From contig SFEX01000016.1 of the NCBI GenBank assembly GCA_004557075.1, forward strand, positions 1 to 44,423: DNA of 44,423 nucleotides, read 5' to 3'. Below, in pieces: positions 7,327 through 15,362 of this stretch. The notes below the pieces were generated by a model. The model was not told the origin of the DNA. It searched no databases and worked only from the letters and a program-made list of their open reading frames with translations. Each line of letters begins with the position of its first letter. The stretch's first letter is position 1. The position numbers and the translations under genes are program-made. This DNA is from Clostridiales bacterium (lineage in GTDB: Bacteria > Bacillota > Clostridia > Oscillospirales > Oscillospiraceae).

Positions 7327-8895
7327 ATGGCGTACGATCCTAAAACAGGCAAGGGAATGGGCAGATTTTATGACGCAAAGCGCCGGGCCTTTCGATTTAG
7401 GGAATGGAAAGGCTTTAAAGACACTTTCTACGACTATTTTCGATGGCTCTATCTCTACGGCTTTATGGCGGTTAAGCTTGGCTGCCATCCGATACTGATG
7501 ATAAAGGCCATGAAGCGCTACCGCTGGCTGGTATCATATCTGACGGCGGCGCACATGGTTGACAGACACACAATGGGGCTGCGCGGCCGGGAGCTGAGAT
7601 ATGCCCACAAACAGTTTTTCTCTGTTCTGCACAACTCCGTCCTGGGTGTGCGCGATATAATTATCAGGGACAGGAATCTGCGTCCCAACAGCAAGAGGGC
7701 TGCAAAGCTGAGGGCAAACACGATAATGTTCGATGAGATGACGCCCTCGCTCATAATGATGGGATTCCCCACAGTCAACTGGATAGACATAGCGATGTTC
7801 GCTATAGGACTGCCCAGCGAGGTGGATCAGAACGCCACCATATACTATATAGACGCCATTGAGCATTTCGGCCTTGCGCCGGATGTGTGCCCCGAGCCTG
7901 CCTCCGAGTGCGGCTGCGCGGTGGTGGATGACTATCCCCGGGTGGGAGACTGCTATGTTACAGGCTCCATGCCATGTGACGGCTCGGTGGAGCAGACGGC
8001 GCTTATGACACGCTATTTCCGAGATATAGATATTTTCCAGATAACCCCGCCACAGCGCATAAATGAACCGGAGATACAGGCCTATGCGCTGAAAAACCTG
8101 AAAAAATGTATTGCGTTCATTGAAGAGAAGATGAATGTGAAATGGGACTGGGACGCATTTTGGGAAAATGCCAAGGTGTACAACGACATGGCTCAGTGCA
8201 TGGTGGAAAAATGGGAGGTCAACTGCACCGAATATCCCCAGGTCTGCGGGGCAGCATTGGCTTTGCAGAGAGAATATGAATTTCAGGCCGCCGGCTGCCT
8301 GGACAGATTCATGCACAAGACCGATCTGGAGGTCACAAAAATGATGCATAAGGGCTATGAGCTTGACAAGGCAAATGACGCCAACAAGCCAAAGTACCGC
8401 TGCATAGTTTGGGCCTGCCCGGCACATTATTACACAAACTTCACCTATTGGACTCAGCACTGCTGGGGTGTCAAGTGTGTGATGGATATGGAATGTATGC
8501 TCAGCTATAAGCCCATCACCATCGGAGACGAGGAGCAGGCGCTTTTGGATTTGTCACGCTGCTACCAGCGTATGATGATGCGCTCTCACACAAACGGCGG
8601 CTATGTGAACCTGCTGGATGAATGCTGGAAGATGTGCGAGAAATTCAATGTAAACATAGTGATAATGTACGACCATGTATCCTGCAAGAATGTGGGCGGG
8701 CTTCACGGCCTGTTTGAGGAACAGGCGCGCGAGCGGGGGATACACCTTATCTGGGTGCCCCATGATGTTATGGATCCGAGAACCGTATCAAGGCGGGAGA
8801 TGAGAGAGGCGTTTAACCAGTATATGGTCAACGTCCTGCACGCAGAACCCCTCGACCCCACGCTGCTTGATTACGAAGACGCACTAAGCTGGTAA
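7327..8895 (+). CDS. 2-hydroxyacyl-CoA dehydratase family subunit, second
   Basis: This 522-residue protein is the likely partner of the upstream subunit and is longer than the usual 370-480. It has an N-terminal extension rich in Arg and aromatic residues (GRFYDAKRRAFRFREWKGF). The catalytic-fold region carries many cysteines, including CPEPASECGC, GSMPCDG, WACPAHYYTNFTYW and DHVSCKNVGGLHGLF. The last segment resembles the third cluster-binding region of the family. GGGGAGG lies 9 bases before the ATG. It is one operon with the first subunit and a tiny membrane protein. The divergence and length suggest a subgroup away from the well-known glutaryl-, lactyl- and phenyllactyl-CoA enzymes, but this needs alignment. 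Confidence 0.8.
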   Translation: MAYDPKTGKGMGRFYDAKRRAFRFREWKGFKDTFYDYFRWLYLYGFMAVKLGCHPILMIKAMKRYRWLVSYLTAAHMVDRHTMGLRGRELRYAHKQFFSVLHNSVLGVRDIIIRDRNLRPNSKRAAKLRANTIMFDEMTPSLIMMGFPTVNWIDIAMFAIGLPSEVDQNATIYYIDAIEHFGLAPDVCPEPASECGCAVVDDYPRVGDCYVTGSMPCDGSVEQTALMTRYFRDIDIFQITPPQRINEPEIQAYALKNLKKCIAFIEEKMNVKWDWDAFWENAKVYNDMAQCMVEKWEVNCTEYPQVCGAALALQREYEFQAAGCLDRFMHKTDLEVTKMMHKGYELDKANDANKPKYRCIVWACPAHYYTNFTYWTQHCWGVKCVMDMECMLSYKPITIGDEEQALLDLSRCYQRMMMRSHTNGGYVNLLDECWKMCEKFNVNIVIMYDHVSCKNVGGLHGLFEEQARERGIHLIWVPHDVMDPRTVSRREMREAFNQYMVNVLHAEPLDPTLLDYEDALSW

Positions 8896-8908
8896 GGAGG
8901 AAAATAAT

Positions 8909-9064
8909 ATGGAATGGTATTGGATAATACTTATTATTCTGGCCGCGCTTTTCGCGCTGACTTTTACAGCGTATATGACCAATGCGGATATGAAGCTGGT
9001 GGAGAAGCTCTATGATTCGCTTATCCGCTATCACGACTCAAAAGATGTTGAAGAAAAGATATAG
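8909..9064 (+). CDS. 51-residue single-pass membrane protein in the dehydratase operon
   Basis: The protein starts MEWYWIILIILAALFALTF, giving one N-terminal membrane helix (about residues 4-22). A cytoplasmic-type charged tail follows, with MKLVEKLYDSLIRYHDSKDVEEK. A strong AAGGAGG lies 8 bases before the ATG and the gene starts 13 bases after the dehydratase stop, so it is translated as the last gene of the operon. I recognise no family. It could anchor or regulate the dehydratase at the membrane, but nothing in the sequence proves this. Confidence 0.7.
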   Translation: MEWYWIILIILAALFALTFTAYMTNADMKLVEKLYDSLIRYHDSKDVEEKI

Positions 9065-9070
9065 AATAAT

Positions 9071-9315
9071 AAAGCGCTTGGGCAATGCCCAAGCGCTTTC
9101 AGCGTGTCAAAAAAGTCCTATCGGACTTTTTTGCACGCTTCAAAACGCCACGTTTTTTGCAAAATTACATTTCGCAAAAAACCGAGCTAACTCGTCAATA
9201 TCCAATTCGAGGCGGGCTATGCCCCCTCGAGCTCCCCCATCCTTTATCGGGGATTATGCTTTCATTTATAGTTTTTCGACAGACTGAAAGCGCTTGGGCA
9301 ATGCCCAAGCGCTTT
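9071..9315. repeat. Hairpin-rich repeat bounded by two identical 29-bp palindromes
   Basis: Two identical copies of AAAGCGCTTGGGC-AAT-GCCCAAGCGCTTT lie at 9071-9099 and 9287-9315 in the same orientation. Between them are a bidirectional terminator-like hairpin at 9102-9138 (AAAAAAGTCC/GGACTTTTTT plus GCGTG/CACGC), a stem GTTTTTTGC/GCAAAAAAC at 9152-9182, and an imperfect GC-rich stem at 9207-9230. I see no credible gene inside. The first two hairpins probably terminate the dehydratase operon. The rest looks like a non-coding dispersed element. Confidence 0.6.
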
Positions 9316-9352
9316 ATTCAACGGTTTCTTTAGTTCCAAATGGCGACCAAAC

Positions 9353-9402
9353 GGCGCAAAATTTACGGCGGCAGCAGGCACAAAGCACAATGCAAGTGCA
9401 GA
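9353..9402 (-). pseudogene. Possible fossil of an SLH-protein signal-peptide region
   Basis: The segment shares a 21-base exact match (9366-9386 against 4950-4970) and flanking similarity with the signal-peptide coding region of the SLH gene at 4123-5031, with a gap of about 17 bases. In translation SALALCFVPAAAVNFAP parallels the SLH protein's ALALCC...GFVPAAAANSAP. No functional frame surrounds it. Confidence 0.4.
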
Positions 9403-9434
9403 GTAAACAATTATTTGTTGAAAATGCAAAAAAG

Positions 9435-9463
9435 GACGCCAAGCTTGTATAAAGATTGGCGTC
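9435..9463 (-). terminator. Terminator of the lic-like operon
   Basis: Perfect stem GACGCCAA/TTGGCGTC with a 13-base loop, followed on the minus strand by CCTTTTTT. It also has T residues on the plus side, so it may work in both directions. Confidence 0.75.
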
Positions 9464-9522
9464 ATTTTTTGCTGATGTATAACCGGAACGGGCCGGATAG
9501 TGCTTGAGAGGGTACAGACGGC

Positions 9523-10470
9523 TCAGATCTGCTGCTTATTGAACAGCTCCTTATAGTCTGCCGCCGCAAGAATACCGCAGGCCAAAACGACAACCGTGCA
9601 GATGATGGTAACAGGGTTGAGAACGCTTGTGTCGCGGAAGATAAGGACCGTAAAGACGATTGCCCATGCCGCGTATGTGACATTCAGGGCCATGGCCTTG
9701 GAGGCGCCGATCTGCGAGATGGCTTTATAGTAGAACAAATAGGATACGGTAGCGAAAAGAGCCGCGAGGGCGATGGTCGGGATGAGCCAGCCGGTTCCGG
9801 TCGTAAACAGGGAGACGGTGAATCCCCAGCCCTTCATGATGGGGATAATAACCGCGGCGTAAACGACAGCCGAGGTCGTCTGCCGTATCTGAAGCGCGAT
9901 CTCATTTGTGACCTCAGGGTCCTGCATACTCTTTGCAAGGATAACGGCTTCGATACCCCAGCCGAAGGCGCACATTAATGAACCGGCAAAACCGAGCCAG
10001 AAGTTTGAGATATTTACTTCCGGAGAATAGCTCAGACCATATACGCCCAGCAATGTGAATATCAGAAGGATCCATCTGTACCACTGCATTTTCTCTTTCA
10101 GGAAAAAGTAGGCCAGCACGGCGCCGATTGCAGGGAAAATAGCGCTGGCAACAGCGCCGATAGACGCGCCCATGTTGTTTATCGACAGAACATAGCCTGT
10201 CATACCGATCGGCCCGCCGATGACGGCGGCAAGGATAACAAAGCGCCCGCTTTTTGTCTTTAATGCTCGCACTACGCCTTTCAGATTTCCCCGGATCGCG
10301 TTGTATATACACGCCCATATCGCCGAGAACGCGTCATGTGTAAATGTGCTGACAAAGGGGGCAAGGATAACTGCCTGTTCGGTGGATACGAAGGGGGACA
10401 TTGCCAAAGCAACTCCGAGGATCAGCGTTTCCAGCGCCCATGTAACACCTGCCAAAATACCTGCAACCAT
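9523..10470 (-). CDS. LicB-like EamA/DMT permease, probable choline uptake
   Basis: This 315-residue polytopic membrane protein has about ten hydrophobic segments arranged as two EamA halves. The internal repeat is visible as GASIGAVASAIFPAIGAVLAYFFLKEK and GASKAMALNVTYAAWAIVFTVLIF. It is the last gene of the operon, 24 bases after the kinase, with AAGGAGG 7 bases before the ATG. EamA permeases next to LicA/LicC-type genes correspond to LicB of pneumococcus and Haemophilus, which imports choline. The substrate assignment here rests on the neighbours, and another amino-alcohol is possible. Confidence 0.78.
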   Translation of the reverse strand: MVAGILAGVTWALETLILGVALAMSPFVSTEQAVILAPFVSTFTHDAFSAIWACIYNAIRGNLKGVVRALKTKSGRFVILAAVIGGPIGMTGYVLSINNMGASIGAVASAIFPAIGAVLAYFFLKEKMQWYRWILLIFTLLGVYGLSYSPEVNISNFWLGFAGSLMCAFGWGIEAVILAKSMQDPEVTNEIALQIRQTTSAVVYAAVIIPIMKGWGFTVSLFTTGTGWLIPTIALAALFATVSYLFYYKAISQIGASKAMALNVTYAAWAIVFTVLIFRDTSVLNPVTIICTVVVLACGILAAADYKELFNKQQI

Positions 10471-10494
10471 TATTTTTCCTCCTTAAATACTGAC

Positions 10495-11409
10495 TTAGCT
10501 GAGCTTTTTATAGGCATCTATGTTTTTCTTCAATCGCGCATACCGCTCGTCGGCGTACTGCTGCATGAAATCTCCGTCATAGGGTACGCGCGTCAGACCC
10601 CAAAGGGTCCAGAGATAGTCCACATACAGCTTTGCGGCGATAAAACGCTTCTTTTCCCCGATCGTTGCCTGACGCTCGTAATATGCGGTCAGAAGCGCAT
10701 TGTCATTTTCTTCTGTGAAGGCGGCCTCAATGGACAGGCAGGAAAGATCCCACATGGCCTCATTCATACCGGAGTATTCCCAGTCGATCAGCCACATTTT
10801 TCCGTTGCAGTCCAGCACCCAGTTGGCAACCAGACAGTCATTGTGGCAGGGAACCTTCGGGGCATCGCCCTCGGCGTCAACCGCGGCCTTGATATCCATA
10901 ATGGTCTTTGTAACATCTTCATAGTCCGAATAAAGTGCAACATGATTATCGCGGATTATTTTTTTGTAGGCTTCGGCCATTTCAAAGACCTCGAACCGCA
11001 CGCCGGTATCCTCGCCGCAGGTGTGTAGCCTGCGAAAGATTTGCGCGGCCTGACGCAAATTCTCTTCGCGTTTCATTACGCTCTCATCCATCGGCTGAGG
11101 ATCGGGAATGAATTTCATGACCTTCTTTCCGTCGTCGCCGAAATACAGCAGCTCCGAATCGATGCCCAGCCTGCAGGCAAGCTCGGTGCTTTTTTTCTCA
11201 TCCTGCCGGTTTATCAGCTCCTCTGTGCCCTCACCGGGGAGCCGGACAAGGTATTTCTCGCCGTCTGCTCTTGTCACCTTGTAGGAATGGTTCGTCATTC
11301 CGCCAAGCCGCTGGATATCGCTGTATTCTCCGCTTTGAAAAACCGTTTCCAGAAGCGCCTTAACCTTAGGCAGATCTTCTGCTTCGATAGCTCTAACTAA
11401 TTCAGCCAT
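10495..11409 (-). CDS. LicA-like choline/ethanolamine kinase family protein
   Basis: This 304-residue cytoplasmic protein has the aminoglycoside phosphotransferase/choline kinase fold. It shows GGMTNHSYKV in the nucleotide-binding loop, the catalytic Brenner-type motif CHNDCLVANW, and the metal-binding IDWEYSGMNEAMWDL. These match the LicA group, which phosphorylates choline with ATP. It lies between the nucleotidyltransferase and the permease with gaps of 28 and 24 bases, so one operon is clear. The predicted role is to make phosphocholine (or a similar phospho-alcohol) for CDP activation. Confidence 0.85.
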   Translation of the reverse strand: MAELVRAIEAEDLPKVKALLETVFQSGEYSDIQRLGGMTNHSYKVTRADGEKYLVRLPGEGTEELINRQDEKKSTELACRLGIDSELLYFGDDGKKVMKFIPDPQPMDESVMKREENLRQAAQIFRRLHTCGEDTGVRFEVFEMAEAYKKIIRDNHVALYSDYEDVTKTIMDIKAAVDAEGDAPKVPCHNDCLVANWVLDCNGKMWLIDWEYSGMNEAMWDLSCLSIEAAFTEENDNALLTAYYERQATIGEKKRFIAAKLYVDYLWTLWGLTRVPYDGDFMQQYADERYARLKKNIDAYKKLS

Positions 11410-11437
11410 GAGCCTTATCTCCCTTCACATATTAAAA

Positions 11438-12307
11438 TCAACATTTTTCCAATGTCCCGCTGCCGTAGGAATATTGATAGTGCTGCGAATCACACTGAAA
11501 TGCAAATCCGGCAGCCGCATTATTCCCCTGCTTGTAGGATTTTATCTCAACTATCTTTGACTCCGGAACGCCGAGCTTTGCCGCAGCCTTCTTGATGAGC
11601 GCCGACCTGGTGTCGTCCCTGTATGTCTCATCAAATTCCCGAAGCTCATCCAAGGTATCAAACTCAAATATCGTGCCCGGGTCATATTTTCGCATCCGCA
11701 TTTTCAATACATCCAAATGCTCTATATAAATCTTTTCCCAGAGCTTGTCCGCAGTCTGGGGAAGACGGTATTCGGCCTCAAGTATCTCCAAAAACGCCCT
11801 GCTGAACTCAGCGCTCCAGAAGGTATGTCCGAGCATATACCAGGCATTTTCTCCGCCGATGGAAACGGAGCTGATGTACCCCTCGGAATCTTCCTGCATG
11901 CACCACTCCTCGGTGCGCCCACGGGCGTAAACGGCGGCATAGTAGGAGTCATCCACCTCCCGCTCAAAGGGGTTAGCGGAAAAGAAGTTGTCCGCCGAGC
12001 AGACGTAGGAATTGCGAAGAATATCCCTCGCAGCCCAAATGGACGAATTGTTGTTGCGGGACAGGTACTCGGGGTTGTGTATGAGAATGACGCCGAATTT
12101 ATTGCGCAGATAGTCAAACTGCTCCGCCTTATACCCCGTAACGACGTAGACCTTGGGGACACCGGCATCAATAAGCTGCCTGATCTCCCGCTCGATCAGT
12201 ATCTCTCCCTTTACGTCGATCATGGCCTTATGTCTTTCATATGACAACGGGGCAAATCTGCTGGAAGTACCCGCCGCCATGATAATTGCGTTATCGACTT
12301 GAATCAT
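11438..12307 (-). CDS. LicC-like nucleotidyltransferase (CTP:phosphocholine cytidylyltransferase type)
   Basis: This 289-residue protein has an N-terminal NTP-transferase Rossmann fold with the signature AAGTSSRFAPLSYERHKAM and VVTGYKAEQFDYLRNKFG, both typical of LicC. The central region contains SADNFFSANPF, placed like the metal-binding Asp region. It is about 60 residues longer than pneumococcal LicC. The C-terminal extension (about residues 235-289) includes GNNAAAGFAFQC, a small region I cannot assign. It is preceded by an AAGGAG site and lies 30 bases after a second, related gene. The likely reaction is CTP plus phosphocholine to CDP-choline. Confidence 0.8.
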   Translation of the reverse strand: MIQVDNAIIMAAGTSSRFAPLSYERHKAMIDVKGEILIEREIRQLIDAGVPKVYVVTGYKAEQFDYLRNKFGVILIHNPEYLSRNNNSSIWAARDILRNSYVCSADNFFSANPFEREVDDSYYAAVYARGRTEEWCMQEDSEGYISSVSIGGENAWYMLGHTFWSAEFSRAFLEILEAEYRLPQTADKLWEKIYIEHLDVLKMRMRKYDPGTIFEFDTLDELREFDETYRDDTRSALIKKAAAKLGVPESKIVEIKSYKQGNNAAAGFAFQCDSQHYQYSYGSGTLEKC

Positions 12308-12337
12308 TTTTGCTCTGCTCCTTTTTGGTGGGGGGTC

Positions 12338-13225
12338 TCAGCAGTATGTGCTGTCAAGCCTCTTTAAATCGGAATAGGTGTCGATCTCGATCACATCATC
12401 AAAGGTACAGCGGCGAATCTCCACCTTATAGCGCTTGAGGAAGTATTCCAGCGGTACCTGATCCCAGAAGCGCTCTTTTCCTCCGGGCATTTCGTAGACC
12501 TTTTTGATATCCTCGGCCAGCTTGGCGCCGTCCTCGGCGTTCCAATAGGAGATGCCGAACATGTGAAAGCAGTTTGTACCACCGATGGATACTTTGGTTA
12601 TCACATTATTCTTTACCTCCAAACACCAGTCATCAGTGCTGTCGGTAGGTACGCCCAGATAATTGGAGGTGTATTGATATTTGGTGATAAGCTCCGGATT
12701 GAACAGCACGAGATCCGCTTCAAAAACATAGGCGTTTTGCAGCAGATACCGGGCGACCATAGCAGAGGAGATGTTGTTTGTTTCATTGTAGGCCGGATTT
12801 TCTAAAAATTGAACCTGTGGATATTTATATTTCAACTGGTCAAACTGCTCTCCGAGGTATCCCCGGACAATGTATATCTCCTGAATGCCGGCGGCTGTTA
12901 CGGCATCGAGCAGAGTGTCGATCATCCGCACCCCACGGACGCGAACAAGCGGCTTGGGCGTGTTCAGAGTGATAGGTACCAGGCGGGAACCAAAGCCCGC
13001 CGCGATAAATACCGCGCGCCTGACCCGGTAAGGCTCCAGCGCATCATAGCCCGCCGGAGTAATTGCGTTGTTCTCAATGCAGCCGTTTTCCGTCAGAGAG
13101 GCAATTACGCGATTGACAGAACCCACGGACATGCCGGTTCCCTCCGCAATTTCCCTCTGGGGCATTCCGCCGCCGGTGCGCTCTAAGTAGGTTAAAACAT
13201 CAAATTCTTTTCTGCGTAAAATCAT
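12338..13225 (-). CDS. Winged-helix domain fused to LicC-like nucleotidyltransferase
   Basis: This 295-residue protein has two domains. Residues about 1-65 form a MarR-like winged helix (FDVLTYLERTGGGMPQREIA, then TGMSVGSVNRVIASLTENG). Residues about 68-290 form a nucleotidyltransferase with AAGFGSRLVPITLNTPKPL and IVRGYLGEQFDQLKYKYP. It shares the LicC pattern with the next gene (NETNNISSAMVARYLLQNAYVFEADLVLFNP), so the two are paralogues. It is the first gene of the operon, with its own promoter 70-100 bases upstream. The fusion suggests an enzyme that can also bind DNA, perhaps its own promoter, but no operator is proven. Confidence 0.82.
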   Translation of the reverse strand: MILRRKEFDVLTYLERTGGGMPQREIAEGTGMSVGSVNRVIASLTENGCIENNAITPAGYDALEPYRVRRAVFIAAGFGSRLVPITLNTPKPLVRVRGVRMIDTLLDAVTAAGIQEIYIVRGYLGEQFDQLKYKYPQVQFLENPAYNETNNISSAMVARYLLQNAYVFEADLVLFNPELITKYQYTSNYLGVPTDSTDDWCLEVKNNVITKVSIGGTNCFHMFGISYWNAEDGAKLAEDIKKVYEMPGGKERFWDQVPLEYFLKRYKVEIRRCTFDDVIEIDTYSDLKRLDSTYC

Positions 13226-13295
13226 TGTCTTTTGCCTCTCTCAAAATATCAGAAAATAGTTTTGGAGAATTTGAAAGTTGTGTTCATAATTTCAG

Positions 13296-13324
13296 ATTAT
13301 ATACAAAATTTTGAACAAGGTCAA
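13296..13324 (-). promoter_or_regulatory. Promoter of the lic-like operon
   Basis: On the minus strand TTGACC (13324-13319) and TATAAT (13301-13296) are 17 bases apart. The leader is about 65 bases. A spaced pair TGTTCA (13281-13286) and TGAACA (13312-13317) brackets the -10 region and could be an operator. Confidence 0.7.
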
Positions 13325-13371
13325 TAGGCAACAAGAGGAAAATTAACTTTCTTGCCGGCCGGTATTTATTC

Positions 13372-13399
13372 TTGCAAAATAATGTAACTATGATATAAT
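13372..13399 (+). promoter_or_regulatory. Promoter of the CPBP/glycerophosphotransferase operon
   Basis: TTGCAA (13372-13377), a 16-base spacer, and TATAAT (13394-13399). It is divergent from the lic-like promoter about 50 bases away, so the two operons share one control region. Confidence 0.65.
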
Positions 13400-13444
13400 A
13401 CAAAATTAGCGGTTTTGTACGTTACTGAAGGGGAGAGCTTTTAA

Positions 13445-14122
13445 ATGCTTTTTGTGTGGTTTTTGCTGTATGGCGGGATATACACAGCGGCGGAAAGTCT
13501 TTCTCAAACGCTCGGCACTGCTCATGTTGTGACTGTGCCGGCAATGCTGCTGTATACCGGAGGCTTTGTCTTCCGGCTGTGCCGGACAGGTCGGGCGCAT
13601 ACGGCAGGAATAAAGACAATACCGCTGAAAGACCTGAAAAAATACCTGTTCTTTTTGCCGTTGGGCGCACTTCCCGTATATAACGTTTTGACGGGAAGCG
13701 GATGGGAATTGAGCTTCTCTTTAGCGGCTCTGATGCTGTGCGCATCTATAGCTGAGGAGCTGTTTTTCAGAGGCTTTCTGCTGCGCATACTCTTAAAATG
13801 GAGCAGGGCAGGGGGCATTGTCGTCTCCGGCGCGGTGTTTGCACTGGCGCATTTTGTGAATCTCAGTCAGGGAGCGGATCTGAGCTATGTGCTGATGCAG
13901 ACGCTGTGCGCTTTTGCGGCAGGAATTGGCTTTGCGGCGGTTACTGCCGCAAGCGGGAGCGTGCTCCCGTGTATTGTTGCGCATTTTCTCATCAACATAT
14001 CTGCGGGAAGCGGAACTATGGGACCTGCCGAATGCGGTTTGGGGCTGTGGGTCTGTGCCGCAGTTTATGTGGTATATGGAATTTGGATATACATTAGAAA
14101 TAATAAATGTGAAGTGAATTGA
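13445..14122 (+). CDS. CPBP family intramembrane metalloprotease-like protein
   Basis: This 225-residue polytopic membrane protein has the CPBP (Abi/CAAX protease) motifs in order: EELFFRGFLLRIL (glutamates and Arg), FALAHF (His) and CIVAHFLIN (His/Asn). These residues form the glutamate/histidine active site of Rce1-like proteases. It is the first gene of the plus-strand operon, and the glycerophosphotransferase gene follows 3 bases later. Bacterial CPBP proteins serve in bacteriocin immunity or maturation and in envelope regulation. Its place here suggests a role with the cell-wall polymer, but the substrate is unknown. Confidence 0.82.
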   Translation: MLFVWFLLYGGIYTAAESLSQTLGTAHVVTVPAMLLYTGGFVFRLCRTGRAHTAGIKTIPLKDLKKYLFFLPLGALPVYNVLTGSGWELSFSLAALMLCASIAEELFFRGFLLRILLKWSRAGGIVVSGAVFALAHFVNLSQGADLSYVLMQTLCAFAAGIGFAAVTAASGSVLPCIVAHFLINISAGSGTMGPAECGLGLWVCAAVYVVYGIWIYIRNNKCEVN

Positions 14123-14125
14123 TTT

Positions 14126-15361
14126 ATGAGACTGTATATTGATCCCGGTACGGGAAGCATGCTCTTTACGATACTGCTGGGAGTCATCGGAGCGGGTATT
14201 TATTCTGTCAGAATGCTGCTGGTCAAGATCCGTTTTGCGCTCAGCGGCGGAAAAGCAGAAGCAAATGAAAAGAAGATCCCGTTTGTGATTTTTTCCGATG
14301 ACAGGCGGTACTGGAGAGTTTTTGAGCCGGTTTGCCGGGAGTTTGACAGGCTTGGAAAGGACATCGTTTATTACACGGCCTCCCCGGACGACCCCGCACT
14401 GGATAATTCATATGAGCATGTGAAGGCGGAGTTCATCGGCAGCGGGAACAAAGCCTTTGCGCGGCTGGGCTTTTTAAACGCCAGCATCGTTTTGTCCACA
14501 ACGCCGGGACTGGACGTATACCAGTGGAAGCGCTCCAAGGACGTGCAGTATTATGTGCACATGTATCATGCGGCGAGCGAAGTGACCCTGTACCGCATGT
14601 TCGGCACGGATTACTATGATGCGCTGCTGGTTTCGGGGCAATATCAGATACGCGATATCCGCGCGCTTGAGAAAATGCGCGGTCTGCCGCAGAAGGAAAT
14701 TGTCACAATCGGCATTCCCTATATGGATGATATGGCCGCGAGGCTCGAAGCCGCGGGCCCCGCAGCGGAGCATCCCCGCACGGTTTTGCTGGCGCCATCA
14801 TGGGGGCCCAGTGCCATTTTCAGCGTGTATGGCGGAAAAATCATTGATGTACTGCTGAAAACGGGCTATCACGTCATTGTACGGCCTCATCCGCAGTCTT
14901 TCACTTCCGAAAAAGAGATGATGGACAAGCTCATGAAGGAGTATCCGGAGTCTGAGCAATTGGAGTGGAACAGGGACAATGATAACTTTGAGGTACTGCG
15001 CCGCAGTGATATTCTGATATCTGATTTTTCCGGCGTTATCTTTGATTTCACGCTTATCTACGATAAGCCGGTGATCTATACCGATCCTGATTTCGATTTG
15101 AGCCCCTATGACGCGTGGTGGCTTGATACGCCGCTGTGGACAGCATCCGCGCTTCCGAGAATCGGATGCCAGTTAACAGAGGATAATATGGCAAATCTGA
15201 AAGAGCTGATCGATTCCTGCCTGACAGATCCCCAATATGCTGCCGGACGCCGCAGTGTTAAAGAGGAAACCTGGGAACACTTCGGAGAAGGCGCGCAGCG
15301 GGCGGCTGAATATTTGTTAAACAAATATGAGGAATTGACACACACGGAAGAGGATAATTGA
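14126..15361 (+). CDS. CDP-glycerol glycerophosphotransferase family protein (TagB/TagF type)
   Basis: This 411-residue protein has an N-terminal membrane segment (about residues 8-32) and a GT-B-like polymerase domain. The conserved elements are VIVRPHPQSF, the His-Pro region that binds substrate, and DILISDFSGVIFDFTLIYDKPVIYTD, the family's C-terminal signature. TagB/TagF enzymes transfer glycerol-3-phosphate (or ribitol-phosphate) from CDP-polyol to teichoic acid chains at the inner membrane face. It is one base upstream of the YidC/LtaS-like fusion, so the two act together or in sequence. Polymer type is not determinable from sequence alone. Confidence 0.85.
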   Translation: MRLYIDPGTGSMLFTILLGVIGAGIYSVRMLLVKIRFALSGGKAEANEKKIPFVIFSDDRRYWRVFEPVCREFDRLGKDIVYYTASPDDPALDNSYEHVKAEFIGSGNKAFARLGFLNASIVLSTTPGLDVYQWKRSKDVQYYVHMYHAASEVTLYRMFGTDYYDALLVSGQYQIRDIRALEKMRGLPQKEIVTIGIPYMDDMAARLEAAGPAAEHPRTVLLAPSWGPSAIFSVYGGKIIDVLLKTGYHVIVRPHPQSFTSEKEMMDKLMKEYPESEQLEWNRDNDNFEVLRRSDILISDFSGVIFDFTLIYDKPVIYTDPDFDLSPYDAWWLDTPLWTASALPRIGCQLTEDNMANLKELIDSCLTDPQYAAGRRSVKEETWEHFGEGAQRAAEYLLNKYEELTHTEEDN

Positions 15362-15362
15362 A

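Noticed and set aside
9012..9333. Frames of 82-91 codons across the hairpin cassette
   Set aside because: Their sequence is only the translation of palindromic repeats.
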